NCBI GenBank assembly: GCA_963664255.1
Contig: OY760938.1
Coordinates: 1,488,001 to 1,552,000 of the forward strand
Source of the DNA: G963663775 sp963664255
GTDB lineage: Bacteria; Bacillota; Clostridia; Oscillospirales; Butyricicoccaceae
Length of the DNA: 64,000 nucleotides
Direction of reading: 5' to 3'
The notes beneath the pieces are model-generated. The model had not been told where the DNA came from. It did not search any database and saw nothing but the letters and a program-made list of their open reading frames with translations. Below, piece by piece: positions 33,744 to 41,633 of this stretch (positions within the stretch are counted from its first letter, which is position 1; every line of letters starts with the position of its first letter). A program made the position numbers and the translations under genes.

Positions 33744-35939
33744 ATGAATGTGAAAGCAGGACAGAAAAAAACAGCGAAGGACTTGGTTTTTGCACTGGAT
33801 ATTGGCACACGCAGTGTCATTGGATTGGTAGGCTATGGAGAAGAAGACCGCTTTATTGTACAGTATGTCGAGCGGGAGGAATATAACACACGCGCGGTCG
33901 TGGATGGTCAAATCGAAAATATTGCAGAAACGGCGAAAATCGTGGATGTGGTCAAGCAAAGGCTGGAAAAGAAAATTGGTGCGCCGCTCAAGAAAGTCTA
34001 TATTGCGGCGGCAGGGCGTGTGCTGCGCACCATGCAGGCAACATTTACGCAGGAGCTGCAGGAGAAGGAGCCGATTCAATCCCGTACCATCTCTGATTTG
34101 GAGCTTGGCGCAGTACAGGCAGCCTATGAAGAGATTTTCGCAAGCGGAGAAGAGCAAAATACGGCGTTCTATTGCGTGGGCCATGCGGTGCAAAAATACA
34201 CCTTGGACGGGTACGATATGTCTAGCCTGCTGGACCACAAAGGAAGGGTCGCGCAGGCGCACATCATTGCGACATTCTTGCCGCGAACGGTGGTAGAAAG
34301 CCTTTACAGCACTATGGGTCGATGCGGATTGACCGTTGCAGGGCTGACACTGGAACCCATCGCGGCAATGAATGCCATTATTCCAAGCGATTTGCGCAAG
34401 CTGAATTTGGTGCTGGTGGATATTGGCGCGGGCACCTCGGACATTGCGCTGTGCGAAGACGGCAGCGTGACGGCCTATACCATGGCAACGATTGCAGGCG
34501 ATGAAGTGACAGAAGCCATTATGCACGCGCTTTTGGTTGATTTTTCAACTGCAGAAACCATTAAACAGCAATTACAAAGCGAAGATGATGTTTTGATTCC
34601 GTATGTGGATATTTTAGGGCAAGCACACGAAATCGATGTGGCAGAAGCATATAAGACCATAGAACCCACGGTAGCACATTTGGCAAAGACCATCGCAGAG
34701 CGTATTTTGGAAGCGGGCGGGCACGCGCCAGCGGCTGTTTTTCTGGCAGGAGGCGGCAGCCAAGTGATTGGTCTGCCGGCGCAGGTGGCAAAAGAATTGG
34801 GACTGGACAGCAATCGCGTTGCGGTAGGCGGCGGGCTGAACATGAAGCGTTCGATTGTGTCAGAAGAGGATGTATACGGTCCGGAATTTGCAACCCCCAC
34901 CGGCATTGCACTGACTGCCATTCGGCAGCAGGACAGCGATACCTTTTCCGTTATGGTCAATGGAGAACCTCTGCATTTGCTGCGCAGTTGGGATACATCA
35001 GTGTTGGGGATTCTGCAAATGGCGGGGTATCAATACACGCAGATTATGCCGCGCGGCGGCAGAGCACTGCATTGTACCGTGAACGGCGAACGCCGCATGG
35101 TACGCGGAGAGTTGCCCAAGCAGGCAGAAATCTTTCTGAACAACGAACCAGCAGCGTTGGCGCAGACAGTGCGCCCCGGAGATGAGCTGACCTTTATACC
35201 CGCAGAGCAGGGACAGGACGCCAGCGTTACCATTGAAGCACTGTTGGGCGGGATACAAAGCTTTGAAATCACGCTGGATGGAGAAACCTATCCGGTGGGG
35301 GATATTGTCACGGTCAATGGGCAGGTGGTCAGCGGCGAAACGCTGCTGGCGTATGGCGATGTGATTGTGCTGCATAAAGTAGATACCGTAGGTGCGTTTT
35401 GTGCATCTTTAGAGATTGATTTACAAAACATCCGCGTCTTTTGCAACGACGAGGAGACGTTTGCAGAGCAGAAGCTTTGTGAAAATGACCGCTTACAATT
35501 TGTGTCGGTGAAAAAAGCACCGACACGTCCGCCGTTGCAGCAGACGCCGCAGGGCGGAAGCAGGGAGGTCGCGCAACACGTGGCTGCCCCCTTTCCCAGC
35601 ACAGCAGAGCAAAGCGCGCCGACCGCACCGCCTGCTGCGCCGCAATCCAGCCAGAAAGCAACGCCGCCACTTGCACATATTCCGGTCGCAGAAGCACAGG
35701 CGGCACCAGCGACTGCGGCAAACAAATCACTGCGCATCACGCTGAATCACGCACCGATGGAATTGCCACCCAAAGCAAATGGCGCACCCTATCAGTTTTT
35801 CGATTTATTGGCATTTACCGACATCAATCCGGAAAAACCGCAGGGTCTTATTGTGCAGAAAAGAAATGGAAAAAATGCATCGTATCTTGAAATATTGCAA
35901 GACAATGATACAATAGAAATATATTGGGCAAAAAAATAG
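33744..35939 (+). CDS. Large FtsA-like actin-family protein
   Basis: A 731-residue protein. Residues about 10-390 form an FtsA/PilM-type actin fold with nucleotide motifs FALDIGTRSVIGLV, LVDIGAGTSDIALC and VFLAGGGSQVIGLP, and an SHS2-like region. The C-terminal half is not FtsA: it has several short beta-rich repeats (VMVNGEPLHLL; ITLDGETYPVGDIVTVNGQV) that look beta-grasp or SpoA-like, and a Pro/Gln-rich linker near residues 590-650. ATG 33744 has AAGGAAAGAG upstream; ATG 33717, overlapping the VanY stop, is the alternative. It is unlikely to be the cell-division FtsA: no FtsZ is nearby and no amphipathic membrane helix is obvious. Confidence 0.75.
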   Translation: MNVKAGQKKTAKDLVFALDIGTRSVIGLVGYGEEDRFIVQYVEREEYNTRAVVDGQIENIAETAKIVDVVKQRLEKKIGAPLKKVYIAAAGRVLRTMQATFTQELQEKEPIQSRTISDLELGAVQAAYEEIFASGEEQNTAFYCVGHAVQKYTLDGYDMSSLLDHKGRVAQAHIIATFLPRTVVESLYSTMGRCGLTVAGLTLEPIAAMNAIIPSDLRKLNLVLVDIGAGTSDIALCEDGSVTAYTMATIAGDEVTEAIMHALLVDFSTAETIKQQLQSEDDVLIPYVDILGQAHEIDVAEAYKTIEPTVAHLAKTIAERILEAGGHAPAAVFLAGGGSQVIGLPAQVAKELGLDSNRVAVGGGLNMKRSIVSEEDVYGPEFATPTGIALTAIRQQDSDTFSVMVNGEPLHLLRSWDTSVLGILQMAGYQYTQIMPRGGRALHCTVNGERRMVRGELPKQAEIFLNNEPAALAQTVRPGDELTFIPAEQGQDASVTIEALLGGIQSFEITLDGETYPVGDIVTVNGQVVSGETLLAYGDVIVLHKVDTVGAFCASLEIDLQNIRVFCNDEETFAEQKLCENDRLQFVSVKKAPTRPPLQQTPQGGSREVAQHVAAPFPSTAEQSAPTAPPAAPQSSQKATPPLAHIPVAEAQAAPATAANKSLRITLNHAPMELPPKANGAPYQFFDLLAFTDINPEKPQGLIVQKRNGKNASYLEILQDNDTIEIYWAKK

Positions 35940-36000
35940 CTTTGGCAGTGTGCGTGAAAGCAGACCACATTTGCCCTCCAACCCTATTAGGAGGAAGATA

Positions 36001-37230
36001 ATGGAAACCTATATTACAAGGCAGCCAATCATGAACAGAGAACATAAAGTGGTGGCATATGAGTTGCTTTATCAGCAGGACAGCAGCCTATTATATAATC
36101 AGCGAGACCAGCACGTGGCGATTGCAATGGCGGAAATGTTCAATAATTTGGGGCAATCTAATTTTTTAGATGACAGAGATGCCTTTTTGACATTTACCCC
36201 CAATTTGCTGCGGCAGGACATTCCGCGTATTTTCGACAAGAATAAGCTGGTCATGCAGATTGAGGAAAATGTGCTAATCCATCCAGAAAGCCGAAAAATT
36301 CTGGAAGGCTATCGTGAACAGGGATACCGCTTGGCGATTGTGGGATTTGAGGTAAATGCACGATATTTGGAGATTCTTCCCAAAGCAAGCTTTATGAAGC
36401 TGGACTTCAAGCTCAAAAGTGAGCGGGATTTGCAGAAGGATATTGATTTTTGCAAAAGATACAACATTCAAACCATTGCGTTTAATGTAAATGACAAAGC
36501 AATGCAGGAGAAAGCGTTGGCAATGGGGGTTGATTTTTTCCAAGGCACTTCTGTGGCGGAAATGGTGCGCACCAAAACCCATCGCATGGACCATTTGCAG
36601 TCCAACTTTTTCCGTCTTATGGGGGAAATCACCAAGGAACAACCGGATATGGATGAAGTGGCCAATATCATCAGCGTGGATGTTACGTTGGCATTCTCAC
36701 TCATGAAGCTGGTCAATTCCTCCTATTTTGCGCTGCGAAATCCTGTCAAAGAGGTTAAGCAGGCACTGATGATTTTGGGATTGGAATCGCTCAAGCAATG
36801 GATTTATCTGCTAAGCTTCAGCCCCGATGACGGCATGCAGGATGAAGTGATTAAAACAGCGTTCCAAAGAGCGATACTTTGCCAAAAGCTGATTAGCACA
36901 ACCGATGTGCTGAAAAATCTGTCGAAATCCGACGCCTATATTCTAGGAATGTTCTCCACATTGGATATTTTGCTTGAGGTGTCCATCGAAGATGCTGTAG
37001 AGCAGTTGCCGCTTTCGGATGAAATCAAAGAAGCCTTGGTGCAGCATACCGGCATCTATGGCGATTTGCTGGAGCTTTGTATCGCCTACGAAAAAGGCGA
37101 GTGGGGTAGAATGGCAAAGAAAGCAGAAGCGTTGCAGATTCCAGTCAACACGATTGCAAGACGTTATTTTGAAGCCGTGGAAAGCAGCAACGAAACCTGG
37201 AACGAGCTGCAGCAGTCAGACAGAGGCTGA
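36001..37230 (+). CDS. EAL-HDOD signalling protein (YuxH type)
   Basis: A 409-residue protein with an N-terminal EAL-like domain (ITRQPIMNREHKVVAYELLY) and a C-terminal HDOD domain (VDVTLAFSLMKLVNSSYFAL). The EAL motif reads YELLY and later catalytic acids (typically in DDFG) are not seen, so c-di-GMP hydrolysis is unlikely. YuxH-like proteins have been linked to motility and cyclic-di-GMP-related control. ATG 36001 has TAGGAGGA nine bases upstream. It lies between the FtsA-like gene and flagellin. Confidence 0.85.
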   Translation: METYITRQPIMNREHKVVAYELLYQQDSSLLYNQRDQHVAIAMAEMFNNLGQSNFLDDRDAFLTFTPNLLRQDIPRIFDKNKLVMQIEENVLIHPESRKILEGYREQGYRLAIVGFEVNARYLEILPKASFMKLDFKLKSERDLQKDIDFCKRYNIQTIAFNVNDKAMQEKALAMGVDFFQGTSVAEMVRTKTHRMDHLQSNFFRLMGEITKEQPDMDEVANIISVDVTLAFSLMKLVNSSYFALRNPVKEVKQALMILGLESLKQWIYLLSFSPDDGMQDEVIKTAFQRAILCQKLISTTDVLKNLSKSDAYILGMFSTLDILLEVSIEDAVEQLPLSDEIKEALVQHTGIYGDLLELCIAYEKGEWGRMAKKAEALQIPVNTIARRYFEAVESSNETWNELQQSDRG

Positions 37231-37414
37231 GAACGGTCAGTAAGCGATACACCATGGCAAAGACATTGAAAATTGCACAAAAATGCCAAAAATACAACAG
37301 AGAGTTTGTGCAAATATTTCATTTCGGTTTTTGAGAAGCGGACAATAACTTAATACGTAAGGGGCATCGGCAAGGGCCCGCTGGTGGTTCCCTTTATACA
37401 AATGACGACGCAGG

Positions 37415-37460
37415 GAAAAGGATTTTCTTGCGGTACAAACTATTTACGATAACACGGAGG
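37415..37460 (+). promoter_or_regulatory. Flagellin leader: candidate CsrA-binding hairpin and ribosome site
   Basis: The 237-base gap before the flagellin gene contains a hairpin GAAAA-GGA-TTTTC (37415-37427) that puts GGA in the loop, the preferred shape of a CsrA site. A second GGA lies in the ribosome site GGAGG (37456-37460), 35 bases on. B. subtilis hag is controlled by CsrA through two such sites. csrA and fliW are not in this window, so binding is inferred. Confidence 0.5.
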
Positions 37461-37467
37461 TATTGTT

Positions 37468-39093
37468 ATGGGAATGGTAGTAAGAACGAATACGATGGCA
37501 ATAAATGCCAATCGTCAGTTGAACATCAACAACAATCAGGTATCCAAGAGCCTGCAAAAGCTGTCTTCTGGTTACAAGATTAACAGCGCAAGCGATGACG
37601 CTTCCGGCTTGGCAATCAGCGAAAAGATGAAGTCCCAGATTGCTGGTTTGGACACCGCATCTGACAACGCGCAGGACGGCATCTCCTTGGTGCAGACCGC
37701 AGAAGGCGCAACCACACAGATTCACTCCATGCTCAACCGTATGGTAGAGCTCGCAACCAAGTCTGCAAACGGCACCATTCAGGACGATGTAGACCGTGAA
37801 GCAATCCAGAACGAAGTAGACGCACTCAACGATGAAATCTCTCGTATCGCAACCTCTACTGATTTCAACGGCATCACCTTGCTGGATGGCTCTTTGTCCT
37901 CTACAAGCGGTGCGACCATTGCAAGTGATATTACCACAGACCTTTCTTACAGCACCACAGCTGCAGTGGCAGGCAAATATACAACTACTGCAATTACAAC
38001 TGGCACAACCTTTAACGCGAAGGGCGATAGCTTGAGCTACACATTGTCGTTGGACGATGGCACTTCTACCACTGTTGAATTGACCCAGAAGGTTGATGCA
38101 AACGGCAACTACTATCTGGAAGATCAGGATGGTACTACTTACAGCCAGACGACTGCAACGGCAGTTGCTACCTCTGTAGACGTTGTCAGTGCGTTGCAGG
38201 AGGCATTTACTACAGAAGTCGGTGGTAAGTTTGAGGTGACAGCAAGCACAACTGCTTGGACACTGAGCTTTGAATCGAATAACGAGGGCACAGCGGCTGC
38301 GAAGGTCACTGGATTGTCCTTGACAGCAACAGATGTGACCAACGGTGCGGGAGCTGCATCGGCAATTACGGTTACAACGGCTACCACCGCAACAGACGGA
38401 GCAATTAATATTGATACAGCGGCAGCGACAAGTGCAATTACCATGTATACGGGAACCAATTTAAATGATGCTGTCTTTGAAATCAACGGCAAGAGCTTTG
38501 TTACAGCAGTCAGCACGACAGATGTATCTGACCTTGACAGTAGCATTACTGTCTTGACGGGTTCCACAGTCGGTGATGCATTGAACAACGCTGCAAACCA
38601 GTCCACCGTTGAAAAGCTTACAGGAATTGATGTAACCTACACTGCAGCAAGCAATCTGTTGCAATTAAAGTCCACAGTTCCGGATGGAAGCGGTCAGGGT
38701 CTGGAACTGCAGATTGGTGCTACTAGTGACAGCTACAACAAGGTTACGGTTTCCATCGATAACTTGTCTGCAGAAGGTCTGGGCGTTGCAAATCTGGACG
38801 TATCCAGCCAGGACAATGCAACCGCTGCAATCGAAACCATCAACACTGCAATCAACACGGTTTCTGAAAACCGCGGCAAGCTCGGTGCGCTCCAGAATCG
38901 TTTGGAATACACCATCGATAACTTGGACAACACCTCTGAAAATATTAGCTCTGCAAACTCTGCTATTCGTGATACCGACATGGCAACAGAAATGATGAGC
39001 TATACCCAGTCCAACATTCTGCTGCAGGCTGCACAGTCCATGCTGGCACAGGCAAACAGTGCACCGCAGGCAGTTCTCCAGCTCCTCCAGTAA
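37468..39093 (+). CDS. fliC: Flagellin
   Basis: The filament subunit, 541 residues. The conserved N-terminal D0/D1 helices (KLSSGYKINSASDDASGLAI) and C-terminal helices (DTDMATEMMSYTQSNILLQA, ending APQAVLQLLQ) are present. The central 260 residues are a Thr/Ser/Ala-rich variable surface domain. Cysteine is absent. The start ATG 37468 has GGAGG seven bases upstream. A strong terminator follows at 39125-39162. No good sigma-28 promoter could be assigned in the leader. The glycosyltransferase at 41634 may decorate this protein. Confidence 0.98.
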   Translation: MGMVVRTNTMAINANRQLNINNNQVSKSLQKLSSGYKINSASDDASGLAISEKMKSQIAGLDTASDNAQDGISLVQTAEGATTQIHSMLNRMVELATKSANGTIQDDVDREAIQNEVDALNDEISRIATSTDFNGITLLDGSLSSTSGATIASDITTDLSYSTTAAVAGKYTTTAITTGTTFNAKGDSLSYTLSLDDGTSTTVELTQKVDANGNYYLEDQDGTTYSQTTATAVATSVDVVSALQEAFTTEVGGKFEVTASTTAWTLSFESNNEGTAAAKVTGLSLTATDVTNGAGAASAITVTTATTATDGAINIDTAAATSAITMYTGTNLNDAVFEINGKSFVTAVSTTDVSDLDSSITVLTGSTVGDALNNAANQSTVEKLTGIDVTYTAASNLLQLKSTVPDGSGQGLELQIGATSDSYNKVTVSIDNLSAEGLGVANLDVSSQDNATAAIETINTAINTVSENRGKLGALQNRLEYTIDNLDNTSENISSANSAIRDTDMATEMMSYTQSNILLQAAQSMLAQANSAPQAVLQLLQ

Positions 39094-39124
39094 GCATATC
39101 AAACTTTATAACAGCTGTTTTGAT

Positions 39125-39162
39125 AAAAACGGTCATTCGCAGGACGCGGATGACCGTTTTTT
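39125..39162 (+). terminator. Flagellin gene terminator
   Basis: Arms AAAAACGGTCAT (39125-39136) and ATGACCGTTTTTT (39150-39162) form a long stem with a GC-rich core and U-run, about 30 bases after the stop. Confidence 0.92.
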
Positions 39163-39194
39163 GGTTATAATTCATGAAAAACAGAGAAAATCGT

Positions 39195-39223
39195 TTGCAT
39201 TAAGCGGTGAAATGTGATAAGAT
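39195..39223 (+). promoter_or_regulatory. Sigma-A-like promoter of the PilZ gene
   Basis: TTGCAT (39195-39200), 17-base spacer, TAAGAT (39218-39223), about 46 bases before the start ATG. Confidence 0.55.
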
Positions 39224-39268
39224 TAAAGAAAAGAACTTTTGTCTCAGAGAGTATGCTGGAGGGCGCGT

Positions 39269-39928
39269 ATGATACCAATCGAGTTGAAAAAATGCATCGG
39301 CAGTCCGTGTGAGGTGCGTACCATGGACAACGACTTGCTGACACCCGGAAAAGTCGGTGCAGTTGGAGATGAAACATTGGACATCGTTGCCAGCAACGGG
39401 GAACGGTTGCCGCTTCACTATTATAATGCGCCGGTGAAAATCAATATTTTCAGCACAACAGAAGGAAAGTTTTCACTTGGTGGAAATACGTACATATCAA
39501 ATGAAAAGTTTTGGCGTGTCAGCAACGTCACCTTGTTTGATAATTTCGAAAAACGAGGCTTTTTCCGCATCCGTACTGACGCAGAGGGCGAAATCTTGCT
39601 GCATCCGGAGGAAGAAGAGGTATCCGAGCAGATGCCGCACCGCAAGTTTCCGATGCAGCTGCTGGATGTCAGCCTTTGCGGGGTTGGGTTTATCGCAGAT
39701 TGCAATTTAGAAATAGGGGAAAATATTTTAATCCGAAAGCTGAAAATGCAGCAAAACGAAAAGGAATTTAGCTTTTTGGCAAAAGTGCGTCGGAAAGGTG
39801 CACCGCGTGACACCGGGGACGTATACGGTGTCAGCATAGAAGAAATCAGTGAGCGAGAAATGGATCGGCTTTGCCGCATCATTTTTGCGCTGCAACGAGA
39901 AGAGATTCAACGGCGTAGAAACCGATAA
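39269..39928 (+). CDS. PilZ-domain protein, flagellar brake (YcgR/YpfA) type
   Basis: A 219-residue protein with an N-terminal YcgR-like beta domain (about 1-95) and a C-terminal PilZ domain. The c-di-GMP motif RxxxR appears as KRGFFRIR and the second motif as DVSLCGVG (D/NxSxxG), so binding residues are intact. In B. subtilis and E. coli such proteins slow the motor when c-di-GMP is high. ATG 39269 has GGAGGG nearby. It has its own promoter after the flagellin terminator. Confidence 0.9.
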   Translation: MIPIELKKCIGSPCEVRTMDNDLLTPGKVGAVGDETLDIVASNGERLPLHYYNAPVKINIFSTTEGKFSLGGNTYISNEKFWRVSNVTLFDNFEKRGFFRIRTDAEGEILLHPEEEEVSEQMPHRKFPMQLLDVSLCGVGFIADCNLEIGENILIRKLKMQQNEKEFSFLAKVRRKGAPRDTGDVYGVSIEEISEREMDRLCRIIFALQREEIQRRRNR

Positions 39929-40014
39929 GCAGTATTTTAGATGTCAATAGGGCGATGGATAGATAGATTTGTTTGGGATAACCCCAGATAGCCTTATCGA
40001 AGGGGGCGTAAGAG

Positions 40015-41619
40015 ATGATGTCTATGAGAGAAACAATGCAGCAAAAGCTGCTAAGGGTAGAGGACAGACGCGAAGATGCCAGTGCGCTTCTTACCGTTCT
40101 GGAACAAATCTCGGGGTCTGAATTTTTGGCGTTATCCGCAGATGATAAGATGCTGTCGATTGAAGCACAGCGGTATATTAAGCAGCTGCAACCAGTTGCA
40201 GAACAAATTCATAAAACCGTAGAAGAGCAGATTTTGGCAGAGGGCGACCCAACGCCCATCGATGAACGATGCTTTGCCGGTGTTTCCGATGACAAAATGT
40301 TGGCGTGGAGCATGATTTTGCCGCGTGCGTTTTCGGGAAATGCACTCACCAAGCAGGAGCTGCAGCAGGCATTGGCGCAGCAAAACATCATATATGGGAT
40401 GGATGAAGCGGTGATACAGCAGATGCTGGAGGCACCCCAAAAGGGGAGGCTGTATGTCGTTGCAAACGGAACGACACCCTGTGACGGGGAAAATGGAAAA
40501 GTAATTGAGCACTTCGAGCGCGAAAAGAAAGCGTCCTTTGCGGTCAATGAAACAGATAAGGTTAATTATAAGAATTTGAATCTGATTCAGCAAGTAAAAG
40601 CGGATGAGGTGATTTGCACAATCATTCCGGCAACGCCGGGCACCGATGGCATGACCGTTACGGGATTGGTGGTGCAGGCAAAGCCAGGAAATCCACCCTT
40701 TGTACCAATCGGCAAAAATACCGAGCTGAATGAAGACCAGACTGAGCTGCGTGCCAAGTGTGAAGGGCAAATTCGCTATGTCAATCAAGCCTTTCAGGTG
40801 GAGCAGGTGATGACCATCGGTGGCGATGTTGACAGCACGGTGGGCAATATTGATGTTATTGGGACGGTGGAGATTGCCGGAAATGTGATGGAAGGCTTCA
40901 CGGTCAAGGCAACAGGCGATATTAACATTCGGGGAACGGTTGAGAATGCCAACCTGCACGCAGGGAAAAACATTCGCATTGCAACCGGCGTGAAGGGCTC
41001 TGCCAATAGCAGCATTCATGCAAAAGGCGACATTAAGTGTAAATATATTGAAAACTGTCGGATGCACGCAGGCGGTTCGATAACGGCGGATATGATTATC
41101 AACAGTACGATTGCGTGTAACGGACATGTCGAGGCAAAAAACGGGCGCGGTGTCATTATCGGCGGCGTAATCTCCGCGCGCGAGAGTGTGTCTGCCAAGG
41201 TGATTGGCAATGAGGTAAACCGGAAAATTACCATCAGCGTTGGGAATGATCCAGATTATTTTACAAAGAAAAAAGATTTGTCGAGCCAAATGCATAACAT
41301 TAAGCGCAGCGTAGAAGAAACACAAAAGAATGTGGAGTATTTGGAATCCTTCAAGGGTGCGTTAGATGCAGAATATCAAAAATTATTCAGCGACTTGAAT
41401 TTAAAACTGACCGTTGAAAAAGTGCAAGCGATAAAACTGGAAAAGGCACTTTTGAAGCTCCAGAAAGAACAAAATCCAGCGGGAAGCTTCATCGAAGCAA
41501 CCAAAATATTTCCACCTGTGCAAGTTAACATCGGCAGCTTAAACTATATTGTGGATAATACGCAGAATATGTGCAGGATTTACATGGCAGATGGGGAGAT
41601 TAAGGTTGGCACAAAATAG
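40015..41619 (+). CDS. FapA-family (DUF342) protein
   Basis: A 534-residue member of the DUF342/FapA family. The C-terminal two thirds show the right-handed repeat-like pattern typical of the family (IEIAGNVMEGFTVKATGDIN-like turns, then GSANSSIHAKGDIKC and GHVEAKNGRGVIIGG) and end with a coiled coil (about 415-480). Family members occur in motility loci and some affect flagellar or polar placement, but no biochemical role is fixed. Start is one of ATG 40015, 40018 or 40024, with AAGGGGG upstream. It precedes the glycosyltransferase gene by 14 bases. Confidence 0.85.
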   Translation: MMSMRETMQQKLLRVEDRREDASALLTVLEQISGSEFLALSADDKMLSIEAQRYIKQLQPVAEQIHKTVEEQILAEGDPTPIDERCFAGVSDDKMLAWSMILPRAFSGNALTKQELQQALAQQNIIYGMDEAVIQQMLEAPQKGRLYVVANGTTPCDGENGKVIEHFEREKKASFAVNETDKVNYKNLNLIQQVKADEVICTIIPATPGTDGMTVTGLVVQAKPGNPPFVPIGKNTELNEDQTELRAKCEGQIRYVNQAFQVEQVMTIGGDVDSTVGNIDVIGTVEIAGNVMEGFTVKATGDINIRGTVENANLHAGKNIRIATGVKGSANSSIHAKGDIKCKYIENCRMHAGGSITADMIINSTIACNGHVEAKNGRGVIIGGVISARESVSAKVIGNEVNRKITISVGNDPDYFTKKKDLSSQMHNIKRSVEETQKNVEYLESFKGALDAEYQKLFSDLNLKLTVEKVQAIKLEKALLKLQKEQNPAGSFIEATKIFPPVQVNIGSLNYIVDNTQNMCRIYMADGEIKVGTK

Positions 41620-41633
41620 ATAGGAGAAAAGAA

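Noticed and set aside
37321..37370. A sigma-28 promoter for flagellin at GCGGACAAT or CATCGGCAA
   Set aside because: No TAAA-type -35 stands at the right distance from either candidate, so no promoter was assigned.
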